This document shows positions 51,836-63,188 of a stretch of 64,000 nt of DNA, in pieces (the stretch's first letter is position 1; every line of letters begins with the position of its first letter). The position numbers and the translations under genes were made by a program. Origin of the DNA: Archegozetes longisetosus (taxonomy: Eukaryota; Arthropoda; Arachnida; Sarcoptiformes; Trhypochthoniidae); assembly GCA_018873245.2 (NCBI GenBank), contig JAEMBT020000001.1, positions 13,140,220 through 13,204,219 of the forward strand. Reading direction: 5' to 3'. The notes under the pieces are model-generated. The model did not search any database, was not told where the DNA came from, and worked only from the letters and a program-made list of their open reading frames with translations.

Positions 51836-52044
51836 TACTTGCGATCTTTTATCATGTGATCAGTATTTTTCGAATATAATATTTGAATGCTCGAGAGAGC
51901 ATTCAATCTTTCAATTGATTTCTCATAATCTAACAATAATTATCGGTATTTAGCAGTGCTCTCTCGAGCATTCAAATATTACATTCAAAAATTATTGATC
52001 ATATGACAAAAACGATTGTAAGTATTATTTCTTTGACATTACCA
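51836..52044. mobile_element. foldback element, about 210 bp
   Basis: Arms of about 70-80 bp run from AAAGAAATATTACTTGCGAT to ATATTTGAATGCTCGAGAGA, with the inverse ending ATATTTGAATGCTCGAGAGA/AAAGAAATAATACTTACAAT. The loop is about 50 bp. The inner arm ends carry a second small palindrome, TGCTCGAGAGAGCA. Confidence 0.85.
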
Positions 52045-53435
52045 CAGATATTCTTAACTCACATGCGATTGTATGTGCAATCATTCTTTGAATAATGTGG
52101 TTTAACGTTTTGAGGTAATAGTCAATAATATATTTTTAATTACCATTGCAATTAACGCTTTAATTACTGAATATTAATAAAGAACTTGTGACAATCAGCT
52201 CATATTAGGAATATGTCTTATCTTAGTTACCTGGAGACATAAAAAAATAATTTTTTTTTCTGTTTTAATGTTTTGTGTGTGATTAATATTATTGGAATGA
52301 ATCAATCGATTAATTAGAAAATAATTCCTATATTTCAGGCAAATGAAAATAATAATTGAAACTTAATTGTTATATATAATATAAAGGATATTAATCAGAT
52401 TTTATGTTAACTTGAAGTCATGTTTAAGGTATTCAATATGCAATAAATAATGGTTTAACTAGTTTTTACATTGCTAGAAATTTCAGATATAAGTCTTATA
52501 TGAAAACCCCATGTGCAGGAACGAGTTACAAATGAAAGCATAGATTCGAGTAAAACGCATTCAAAGTTATGCTTCGATACATTAAATACGTATTTTGACT
52601 TTTTGATATTTTCAATAAATAATAACAAATACAGAACATTTATTATTGAACTTTATTTTTTCAAATAGTTTTAATCTGATTATTGTGAGTTAATATCACA
52701 TTTTGTAATCTGGACAAATAATAACGTAAAAAATCTCTATTTTCAGGCTTAATAAAAATATACGCCAAAAATCCATGGCTTCAACTTTATTAAGAAGAAT
52801 TTTACAAAACATGTTTAGAAATAGATAATATAATCCCTTCCAGGAACTGTGACCCGCTCTAATCTTTTATGTCACTCCGAGAACGCCTCCACCAAATGCT
52901 CTGAAGGTATACTCTCAAAATTATGACTCTTATGTGGTTCCATAATAATAGCACAAGGTAAAAGAAATTGAATAATAAAATAGCTTTACTTTGATACAGA
53001 AAAGAGTTAGAAAATAAATTCCTTTTGGAATTATACTTGTGGGTAACTGAAGTTTCTGCTTGCATGCATTGTTTGATAATATTACCACTATAGGGCTGGA
53101 GGACACTAATTTTTGAAGCAAACTTATAAAATGTAGTAGAGACGATAAATCACTAATCTTACTGTATTTCTATTTAAATTTGATTGAGGCGTTTAGATAA
53201 TTTCCTGGAGTCAATCATTAGTATTTTACACCAGATTTCAATAATGAAATTTTTCAGAACAGATGTCATACGATTTCGAGAAACTTACAGTTCCATTTGA
53301 GTTGTAATCGATTCTAAACACTTTACTTATTTTGATTGAGTTTATCATTAATAAAGAACACTGCCGAACCCTTCCTATAATATATTTTTAAATATATGAT
53401 AACATATTTAATCACGATGTAAAATGTAATATTTT

Positions 53436-54130
53436 GGTGGGGACCCCACCCTCCGCCCCCACCGGACTCCCCATTTTAGTCGTCGCCGAGGCTTACTCTT
53501 GTTCCTCCAATTCCACGCAGATATTATTCAGAAATTCTGCGGGATTTGGAATCTCGGGCAGATGTCGTGCATATTTTTTATAAATTCACTTTTAAACGGA
53601 TCTATATGTATTTTTAACTCTGAATCCGAATGTCAAATCAAAAATTTTTTATATCGAATAGTTTTCGAGATATTAGAATTTTGTGTTGAATTTTTCGATT
53701 TTTTGATTTTAAGATTTTTGAATATATGATATATAGTGTCGATGTAGAATTGAACGCTGACTACAAATATGAAAACCATTTTTCGATATCTTTAATATCC
53801 ACCGAATAAATCTATGTTTTATCCCATTTTAAAACTTTAACGCCATCTAACGCTTAAACTATAAGTTGTACGGAGGTGGGCCCATTGGTAATTTTGATCA
53901 GGCTGATGACCTCTATTAAAATATATCATCAGATCCCGAGTACCAAATTAGGCAGAATCCCATAGACTTTCCGGCAATGTTCTTTAGGCAAACATTTCTC
54001 AAAGTCTTAAATATAACTTTAATAACTTTGAATTTTTTTCTATCACTCATAATTTTCAAATAATCCCCAGGTATTTTAAAATTTGAGGCCATTTAAGAAT
54101 CTTACCAATAATAGCAAGTTTGGTATCACA
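53436..54130. other. GC-richer island, unidentified segment
   Basis: It opens with a G/C-rich run unlike anything nearby and goes on with text of intermediate composition (ATTCCACGCAGATATTATTC). The 76-codon plus-strand frame here has no recognisable features. Possibly a fragment of a larger unrecognised repeat. Confidence 0.4.
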
Positions 54131-54837
54131 AATATTATATGCATGATTGAATCAATGCCGTTAAGACGAAACAAGTGTAAGATATAATAGCATTAATGAT
54201 AATAACTGTGAAATGGTTTAATGTGTCCCGCCTTTATGTTTAGATTTCTCTTATTCTTTTATTACGAAAGTAGTATTAATTATTTTACTTATTTGCATTT
54301 GTAAGGTTTTTTCATTAGTGTTTCGTATTGTGCTGGTTATGTAAATATACCCGTTTTCTTATTTTAGTTTCTCATCAGTATTAATAGTAGTTGATACGAG
54401 AGTCGAAACTCTCGAAAGTGCAAACTTAGGCTTAAAAATAATTCAAATATAAAGTTTAATAAAATTAGTCAAAATTGATGTTCATCTTTCAAAGTAATGA
54501 GTATAATAAACTAGAAAAAAGGAAACCACACAATACACTGAGAACAAAATTTCTTGCTTTAATTTTTCCCCGCCTATTTGGGTGAAATTTGTTTTTAAAT
54601 ATGTTCTGGTTTGGACGTGTGGGTAAAAATACTAATATTCCAAATACCGACAGTCAAAATATGGGCAAAATGTAATACCCAAAGGTTAAAATACAATAAC
54701 CAATTTTCTCAAAAATCAGAAAGATAATTTTGGTACAAGTAATGAAAATACATAAAAGGAAATAAAGCAATATAAAAGACAGGCATTAACATGGAAGTTA
54801 AAAAGACAAACAATGGTCGATATTCAAATTTCATTTT

Positions 54838-54920
54838 CAAGTTAAACTTTTAGTAATAATTGGATATCTCGAACCACTTTTGATATGTTTGTTTATTGTA
54901 CATGAAGTGAAATAAATTTG
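54838..54920. repeat. direct repeat shared by the two receptor spacers (first copy)
   Basis: GTAATAATTGGATATCTCGA... to GAAGTGAAATAAA matches GTAGTAATTGGATATCTTGA... to AAAGTGAAATAAA at about 58862-58940 in the same orientation. It marks a duplicated block of about 4 kb that includes a receptor gene. Confidence 0.7.
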
Positions 54921-55195
54921 ATTGTGCGGATCACTTTACTTCTTACATAAAGTGAATCCTCATTTAACATAATATAAATATCTAATACAAAAGGTTAATA
55001 ATATTGTCGACTAATTTGAGCATTATTTTCGAAATGTGACGAAAAGCCTCTTTAAAAGTAATTTAAGATATAAAATCATTACTGACGTGTTAACTTGAAA
55101 ACGACATTTCAAACCAGTATTGATATTAGGTTTTTATAGACTAATAGTATTAAAAAACTCAATAATAGCTTTATTTCCTTCATTAGCGTGAACTG

Positions 55196-55535
55196 TTTAA
55201 TTTTTTTCTTTTAGAGGTTGACTCTCTGTCAGAAAAATTGAAGAATGTTCTAAATCTAAATTTTGAGGCTTTTATGGATAAATTCCTCATATATTTTTTT
55301 TATCTATTTAAATGCTCATTCATGATAAAATATATTTAAAATATTTCAAAATATTCCTTTAAGTTCAGTCATTCATTGAAATAAAAACTTAATTTTTTTA
55401 TTATAATAGTGTTTTCGACTATTTAAATCGGTAGTAAGATATTTGAGGATTCTATCCATAAAAGCCTCAAAATTTAGATTTAGAACACTCTTTAATTTTC
55501 CTGACAGAGACGACATCCAAAAGAAAAAATTAAAG
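55196..55535. mobile_element. foldback element, about 340 bp
   Basis: Arms of about 90 bp: TTTTCTTTTAGAGGTTGACT, CTCTGTCAGAAAAATTGAAG, TTCTAAATCTAAATTTTGAG and GCTTTTATGGATA on the left, inverted with few changes on the right (ending TCCAAAAGAAAAAATTAAA). The central loop of about 150 bp is AT-rich without a frame. Confidence 0.85.
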
Positions 55536-55553
55536 TGTTATAAAAATACAGTG

Positions 55554-55638
55554 TGGTTTACGACGATAAAATCGAGAAAATGTTTTTATTCCATAAAAAT
55601 TTAATAGATATAATTAGCTAAACTTAATTACCACCAAA
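55554..55638. repeat. inverted repeat partner of 59804-59888
   Basis: GGTTTACGACGATAAAATCG, AGATATAATTAGCTAAACTT and ACCACC recur on the opposite strand at 59804-59888. The pair brackets the first receptor gene. A shortened version (TTTTCTCGATTTTATTGTCG) is at about 56630-56655. Confidence 0.8.
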
Positions 55639-56758
55639 CGATAGCACTTGCTCTTGTGTTTAAAATTATTATATTATAAGAAATTTTCACCCCTTCATAG
55701 GTCACAGTAGGAAATTTTTAATTCGCAAACTGTAGGCCAATAAATGACCTCACATTAAATTTTCGAAAAATCAATGCTACTATTTTCCAATAGTTCTTTA
55801 ACTCATTCAATACAACGTTTTACATCATAACAGGAATAATTACAATTATTTTGTAACGAATTTCTTGCGCCGAAGACGCGAGTTAATCCGTTAATCACCG
55901 GTAAGTGACTAACTGATTTTACCGGTGGAATGCACACACAGCTTATTGTCTACGACTTGGTGGAAGTCTGAGGGCAAAAGGGATATCAGATAGAAATTGC
56001 TTATCCAGCAATCTTAATATCAGATATGTATAGCTTATTAAAAGAAAGACAAGTGTTCTCTACAAAAGCTTTATTGATACTGATCCTAAAATATATTTAC
56101 AACAGCCTTTTATATATTAAGATTACTCATAAACAATGCCTTACTAGAGGCCAGTTATTTTGAAACTATGTCGTCAACGATAGAATCAACGATAGTGTCA
56201 AAGTAAGAGTCAAAGTTCGTCACAATTTAAATGAAAATTTTGAGTTTTATATCACAATTAGAGCTAACTCTACAACAGATATAACTTCAAAATTTCGGAT
56301 GTTCACAGTTTTTAGTCGTTCTCTATATACTTTTATTAGATTTTATTTATTTTTAAAGATCTTAAATGTTTCATAATGTCAGACTGAATATATTAAAATG
56401 TGGATTTAGTTTAAAGAATACTACTATCAAAAAATTTTTAAGTCTCGTTGCAACTATAATTCTTTGTTATCAACTAAATTTAAAACTAGTGCCAAGTTCT
56501 AAATTTTTGAAGAAAAATTCGTAAATTCAGACATATATTATAATCGATAAGTCTTTTACATTATATAATTATAAAAAATCATGTAAATGCCATAATTAAT
56601 ACAAAATTAAGATTTAAATGTAAATGAAATTTTCTCGATTTTATTGTCGTAAGCCAAACATAAACGTGCTTTAATTCGGTCTAATAATTAGCAAACGACA
56701 AAACTTTAAATTATAGAATTATAGATAACTAAATAGATAACTTGCCTAATATCTGTAG

Positions 56759-58134
56759 TCATTTGATAGTATTCGCTACTTTATTTGTAAGTAAAAAGAA
56801 TCGACAAAATATTGTGAACATCTATATAGTAAAGAATATTCTTTGTAATCATTTCAAATAAAAAATTATAATTTCTGAAGTCTTACCTTGAATGCAACAA
56901 TTGGTGTCAATACAAATTGATTACCACATGAAAATCCAATTTGAAATTTATTGCTACTCACACTTTCCATTGCATTTAGTAACTGAAAAGAATGTGAATA
57001 TGAAATTTAATTAAGAATTTGTTCAAAGAATAATAATCATCATTCTTAACGTACTTTGATTTTAGCCTTTAATCCAAGATGTGTTTGTGATTCCAAATAA
57101 AGTTTATGGAAATATTTATAAGAATTTAAAGATTCCTTATTAATCGATGCAGTCATCGAATTGATTATGAAGTGAAATAGTGACCACATAAATGAAAATA
57201 GAATAAAAAGACAAAAAGTTATCAAAAGTAGATTTTCAAAGAAAATCTGCTGTAAAAGCATTAGATTTATTGGAATCATAACATAAGTCAGTGCAAACAA
57301 ATATTTAGACCAGAATTTATTATAAAGTATAATATTATTACAGATATTATTATGTTCTTCTACTAATTCCAATATTGCTCCAGTTTCGAAGAAAACTTTA
57401 TCTTTACTTGCATTCATTAGTTTATTATTAAACGATTTGAATCTGAATTTACAATAATAGCAAATAATGAAGTAATAGAAAAAACTATAAGAATTTATTA
57501 TTATAAATATTATTCCAAATCCAAAAATAAAAATAGCAGCTAATATCCCATAAATTATGTTCTTCCATTCATAAGAATTTACTACAATTACGAATATTGT
57601 CAAAAAGAGTAAAACTGAGATAGTTCGCACTTCTAATTGGATAAGATTGAAAATAACTTTTATTCTTTTTATAAATGCTTTGAAACAGTTTTTGTCATAC
57701 AATCCGATTGTACTCTCACTTTGTAGTCCTTTCAAAACTTTAATGATGTCAAGCCATCGAAAGTAAATTTTTTCTTTGCTATTAAAAAGTCTTATGACAA
57801 TAAATATGTAAACAAGACCCATAAACGCCATCAAACGATTAAATTGAGTTATACCTCCAGCATGTTGAATTAAATCGAAGTAATATTCAGGGACTCTTCC
57901 GTTCTCCACGTTGGTTAAGGTGATCAACAATTTCAGAATATTAATCAAAAGCCAAATACTAATAGCGTTAGATTTGAGTTTTTGGTTTCTTTTCTTGATA
58001 TCACTGTCAAAATAGTTGTTGATATCATATCTATACATAATTCCATATTCATAGAGTGGTAAATCTATATCATTAATAACTAGATCATTATTATTTTCAG
58101 ACTTATCAACTAGTTGTTCTGAACTTACATCCAT
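56759..58134 (-). CDS. gustatory-receptor-type 7TM chemoreceptor 1 (three exons, 412 aa)
   Basis: An insect/chelicerate Gr-family-like protein, a seven-helix receptor channel of sensory membranes; its ligand is unknown. Exons: 57055-58134, 56887-56982 and 56759-56821, with introns of 72 and 65 bp, both phase 0. The start is the ATG at 58134 (MDVSSEQ), matching its paralog; the 11 codons above it open only with TTG. A polar N-terminus with DIDLPLYEYG precedes helix 1. ICYYCKFRFKSFNNKL lies about two-thirds along, before INSMTASINKESLNSYKYFH. Exon 2 has NKFQIGFSCGNQFVLTPIVA and exon 3 encodes MFTIFCRFFLLT at the end of helix 7. Two late phase-0 introns around the last helix are characteristic of the Gr superfamily. 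It appears intact and lies in tandem with a paralog 3.7 kb upstream. Confidence 0.88.
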
Positions 58135-59248
58135 TTTGACTGTTTCTAAGTATAGACTATTTAACAAAATCTTTCCTTTTTATAAGATTCAAGTTTTAAA
58201 TATGAACTATAGTTAATATTCTGGTTTAGTTCAGAAATAGAAATATTCGTGACTACTAAATTGATCGATTTACGCAAGATCTCAAATTTTTTGTAGAAAG
58301 TAAATCCATTTCTTTAGTAAATTTTATTCATAAAATTATGTATAACCTATATATAAGATCAAAATATTTATTATTCACTTATATTGATTGTAAGCTTATT
58401 GTCGATAAGTTTCTATTTTTAGTAATTAGATTTCTTATTATTGGAGACTATAAAATAACATATTTGCTAAAATTATAAAGTATTTTTAAGATCAATAAGA
58501 AACAAAATTCAAATGGACTAATAGTAATGTGTATTTCACACGAGAAAATCACATTATGCGGTCAATATGAATATTTTTATTAAAGTCTTAAGTATTTACA
58601 ACTTCTCCAATTAATTCTGTTTTACGGATTCTTTACTAAAAGTTAAATATTTTAATGTGGATAATTTTTAATATATTTAATCTTCTAGAGTCAATTTATT
58701 TGAATATAAAAGTGGATTAATCAGTTAAATAGATTACTAATGAAACTTCCATAACAATTCACGTAAAAGAAGCAATTTTTAAAGCTCCTGTTGAGTTTTG
58801 AATACTATTGATCAACAATACACAATAAGTGTGAGTCAGTATTTGTTTTAAGTATCATTTATAAGTTAAGATTTTGGTAGTAATTGGATATCTTGAACAA
58901 CTTGTGAAGTGTTTGTTTATTACTTAAAGTGAAATAAAGAAGATTTCCGTGGCTCCATTGAACACGGCCTTGAAAAATATATTTAAGAATTTTCTAATGA
59001 TAGAGGAGCTCAGAATAACAAGAGTCTCTGCTTATGGCATTTACCTCTCACTCCATACAACAACAGCAAAAATTTTCAAATTTTGAAACTAAAATTTAAT
59101 TGCAAGAGAACAGCTAAAGATAATTAAAATTATTCCATCAAAAAGTTTATTTTGATCGAAAAAATGTATAAATTAGAGAAAATAAATACTTTTCAATTCG
59201 ATAGTCTCAGAAATCACGCAAAATTATTTTGGATATTATTAAAAATAT

Positions 59249-59343
59249 GATGCCCCACGTAAACGAAGTCAAAAAAACCGGATATTGAATCAAACCTATT
59301 CTTCATTCTGACAAAGCTGATCGTTCGTTTATGTGGGACGCTA
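59249..59343. mobile_element. small terminal-inverted-repeat element, about 95 bp
   Basis: TGCCCCACGTAAACGAA at the left and the inverse of GCGTCCCACATAAACGAA at the right enclose about 60 bp. Too short for coding. Confidence 0.55.
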
Positions 59344-59803
59344 AATTTAAATAGTATATTTGTAAATTGAAAAAAATTGTCAAAATATTATTGAAAAATA
59401 TATTTATTGATCAATTTCTTCATCTGTCGACTCGAGTATAATTGAAGGAGCATGAGAGTCCAGTAAGGAACGATACTGAAATTTTCACGCTATTATCATG
59501 TTTACCATAAAAAAGTAGCAAACTTATTAAGCACAATCACACCAAATGGCGTAAAAATAATGAGAATATAAGCAATGTCTAAAATTCAAGTCAATAAATG
59601 GTGAAATTGTTTTCTAATGATTTTTAGCTTTTTAAGAAAAACTTATTCGTATCTCTAAGGCCGGGACTAGTGTTATAAAGGAACCCCTCTCTGGTTGTGC
59701 CGATTATATTACTTCTTACATAATATTAATCCTTATTCAACACAACATATTTTGAAGTAGAAAATAGTGTTTAGAGTTTATGTTTATTTGGTTTGTAGTT
59801 ATT

Positions 59804-59888
59804 CGGTAGTAATTAAGTTTAGCTAATTATATCTACTAAATTTTTATAGAATAAAACCATTTTCTCGATTTTTTTGTCGTAAACCATA
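59804..59888. repeat. inverted repeat partner of 55554-55638
   Basis: Same 85 bp block on the opposite strand, about 85-90% identical by eye. Confidence 0.8.
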
Positions 59889-60828
59889 CAATAATATGAT
59901 AGTACTCACTTGTCAGCTTAAGGAAATGTTAAATTAAGTTTGGAAAGATATAAATTGCCTTAACTCAAGGAAACAAGTTCGGTTCTAAAATTTCGTATCG
60001 TTTGAATATTCTTTATAAATATTTAAAAACTTTTACATTTAATACCATTTCAAAAGTAAGAGCTTAAAAATTTGCTTCATTTATGTGAGCTGTCGTACAG
60101 GTACATTAACATGTCTCAATTCGATTTCGAATACAAGAAGCAATAATAAAATGCTTTCTACTATATTGAATAATATTTTAACGACAATTTCTGCTTTGAG
60201 TTTCCAAAGAAATTTTCGTGTTTGATTTCCAAATATAATTCGTTGTTACTAATTAACTTTAAAAGTAGCGATAAGTTGTAAGTTTTTGTGAAATAGAATT
60301 TTAAAACTCAAATATATAATTGATAAATCATTTGCATTATATCATCGTTAAAACTATGAAAGATGTATTCATTCATATATTATATGCCAGATGTTTAAAG
60401 TTCGTCTTTCCTTAATTATGTCGATTCTTGTACAGCCTATCAATATACTCAACAGATACTCAATCAATGATTGATGTCATTATTGTGGATCATTCCATAA
60501 AATATGTAATTACCAACTTTCGTTCATAAACACAGTATTCAGGGAAGGGAAATGATTGTTCTGACACCTCACATAATTTGTAAATAAACACATATATTTC
60601 ATGGCTTTAATCATTATGAACAACCAGTAAATGCTATAATTAAGACAAAATTAAGATTTAGTTATATATAAAATTTCTATCAGTTTTCTTTATCGTATGC
60701 TGCTAAAATATACATTATTTCACTCACATTTTTCATATGTTGCTGTTGTTTCGCAACAAAAATAGTGCTGTAAGGAACAGAAGAGCTCTTCAAGAAATAA
60801 ATGTTTTCCCACGAAGCCATAATTATTA

Positions 60829-61478
60829 CAGTCGTACTCATAACTATTAGGTCGCTATAACTTTTAGATATTTTAGCGCTTAATGTGGGAATAATTTAAT
60901 AATATTTGATAGGATAGTGCATCTCAGAGATGCTCACGTTTTACCGCGTGATCGCATATTGACCACGCGTAGATACTTTCGGGGGCTCCTGAGCGCTTCT
61001 TCTGCCGTGGTCTTAGGGGTTAGCCAAGTAACAGTCGACCGTATACTTCGACCTTCCAATCGCGGCTGCTATTTTCTTTTGGGTTTTACCTTCTTTAGAC
61101 AGAGCCGCAGTTTGGCCGCGTTCATGTACCATCAACTCCTTGGCCATAGGCATTGTCAATACTTAGACTAAAGTACAAAATATATAGTTAATAGTGTGCA
61201 CAAATTTCTATTTTACAGTTTTCAATCACTCACTAAAGCTTTTATTCACGTAGAGTCTAAGAGACCAAAATGTTACTAACCGGCCTAATACTTATGCACA
61301 TATCAAAAATCAAGTTTTTCTGTCGCGCTCGTTAATCCGGCACTGTATTAACGCAATTTTTCGTAAATGAGTCACACATACAGTAGCGATCATACTAACT
61401 TCGCGCAATTTATTAAAAGTACAACTTTTAATTGAAAATTCCTAAAAAATAGTGACCTAATAATTATGAGCCCGACTG
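60829..61478 (-). mobile_element. deleted Tc1-like transposon, 650 bp, with transposase remnant
   Basis: Ends read CAGTCGTACTCATAACTATT and, inverted, CAGTCGGGCTCATAATTATT, going on to AGGTC[G/A]CTAT. TA flanks both sides (60827-60828 and 61479-61480), the Tc1/mariner target duplication. On the minus strand from 61157 a broken frame resembles the N-terminal helix-turn-helix part of Tc1 transposases: KELMVHERGQTAALSKEGKT, KIAAAIGRSKYTVDCYLANP, a stop, DHGRRSAQEPPKVSTRGQYA, another stop, and SISE. The catalytic DDE domain is missing, so it is a dead internally deleted copy. It is clearly less AT-rich than its surroundings. Confidence 0.88.
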
Positions 61479-61798
61479 TATAATTTATGCTTTACATAAA
61501 CGATTGTAAGAGTTTTACAAAATGAAAGTTATATTTATAATATATAAATATATAGTTTACAAACGTTGATTCTAATGATTATTGATTACAACCTTTTATA
61601 ACTAATATTAACAATTAAAAATTTTCAAATTTGAAATTTTAAGTATAATATAACCTTCAATAGATTAATCAATAGTAAGACAAAGTTACACAAATCTTCA
61701 TCGTTATATCTTGTCTAATGTAATTAATACAACAATGAACTGACACAATTCTCAAATTATATCGATAGCAAATTAAGTAATTTTCTTAACCTTTGCAC

Positions 61799-63188
61799 TC
61801 ATTTAATGGTATCTGCCACTCTATTTGTAAGTAAAAAGAATCGACAGAATATTGCGAACATCTAAATAAAATTGAATATTCTTGAAATCGATTAACGTTA
61901 AAAAATTATCTAATTTGCAAAGAGTCTTACTTTGAACGCAATGACTGGTGTCATAATGAATTGATTACCACATGAAAATCCAATTAGAAGTCTATTGTTG
62001 CTCACTCTTTCCATTGTATTCAATAACTAAATATAAAAGTTTTAATATTTTTATAAATTTACTTATACTACAAATTTGATAGAAATAGCAATCAAAACAA
62101 ACTTTGATTTTGTTTTTCAATCCGATAATGGAATTCAAATCAAAATAAAATCTGTATAGATATTTATACGAATTTGAAGATTCCTTATTAATAGATGCAA
62201 TCATTGAGTTAATCAACAAATGAGCGAAAAGCAAAAGACTGGTTATGAATAGTGTAAAACAAAACGTTGCCAAAAGTAAGTCTTCAAAAAAAATCTCTTG
62301 TATACCCATCAGGTTTATGGGTATCAAAGTGTAAATCAGTACGAATAAATATTTAGACCAAAACTTGTTGTGAAGTTTGATATCATTACATATATTATTG
62401 TGTTCTTCTATCAATTCTAACACTATTCTAGAGCTGAAGGAAACTTTATCCTCATTTGCATTCAATAGTTTATTATTAAATGATTTGAATCTGAATTTGC
62501 AATAATAACAAACAATGAAGTAATAAAATAAACTATAAGATATTATTATTATAAATGTAATAATAAATCCAAAATAGAAAAAAGCACTCAATATTCCGTA
62601 AATTATCATCTCTTTCCATTCAAAAAAGATTACTAAAACAGCAATTGAGTTTAAAATTAAAAGTGATCCGCCGACTTGATTCGAAATTCTGATGAGTGAT
62701 AAAATGTATCTAATTTTTCTAACGAATTTTTTATATTCATTTTTGCCGTATATTCTGATTGTACTCTCATTCTGTAATCCTTTCAAAACTTTAATGATAT
62801 GAAGCCATCGAAAATAATTTTCTTCTTTGATGTTTAAAAGTATTATAACTATGAGAGAGAATACTAGAATGGACAATGCACCCAAGTAATAGAATTCAGT
62901 TAAACCTCCTATATATTGAATTATATCGAAACAATATTTAGGAACTCTTCCATTCTCAATATTTGTTAAACAAATCAAAATTCTAATAAAATGAATTAAA
63001 ATCCAAATATTCATGACATAATATTTAAAGTTCTGCTTTCGTTTCTTGATGTCAGTATCGAAATAGTTATTGACATCATATCTGAACATAAGTCCATATT
63101 TGTAAAGTGGTAAATCTATATCATTGATAACTAGTCCGTCATCATCATTTTCAGATTCATTCACTGTCTGCTCAGAGTTCACATCCAT
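61799..63188 (-). CDS. gustatory-receptor-type 7TM chemoreceptor 2 (three exons, 414 aa)
   Basis: Tandem paralog of receptor 1 with the same three-exon plan and phases: 62103-63188, 61931-62026 and 61799-61861, with introns of 76 and 69 bp. The ATG at 63188 begins MDVNSEQTVNESEND. Shared features are DIDLPLYKYGLMFRYDVNNY, the ENGRVPKY loop, VCYYCKFRFKSFNNKL, INSMIASINKESSNSYKYLY, then exon 2 with LLIGFSCGNQFIMTPVIAFK and exon 3 with MFAIFCRFFLLTNRVADTIK. By eye the two are roughly 60% identical, with the last two exons much closer than the middle of the protein. The exon 1 donor (AAA|GTTTGT) is weaker than in receptor 1 and the frame stays open for 36 codons into intron 1. No disabling change is seen. 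Confidence 0.88.

Larger units (their letters stand above)
51376..56758. other. spacer between the ionotropic receptor and the first gustatory-type receptor
   Basis: No exon is supported. It contains two large foldback elements (51836-52044 and 55196-55535) and a GC-richer island at about 53436-53560 (CCCACCCTCCGCCCCCACCG) that starts an unidentified roughly 700 bp segment with no frame. Sequences shared with the spacer of the second receptor occur at 54838-54920 and 55554-55638. Confidence 0.6.
58135..61798. other. spacer between the two receptors
   Basis: No exon is supported. It contains blocks duplicated from the spacer below receptor 1 (58862-58940, 59804-59888, 60230-60340, 60630-60670), a small TIR element (59249-59343) and a deleted Tc1-like transposon (60829-61478). 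Confidence 0.65.

Noticed and set aside
52859-53121. Two overlapping minus-strand frames of 63-68 codons
   Set aside because: No ATG context, domain, or splice support. They overlap in different frames and look like chance.
60917-61171. 84-codon plus-strand open frame
   Set aside because: It is the antisense of a broken Tc1-like transposase. The minus strand carries the recognisable helix-turn-helix.
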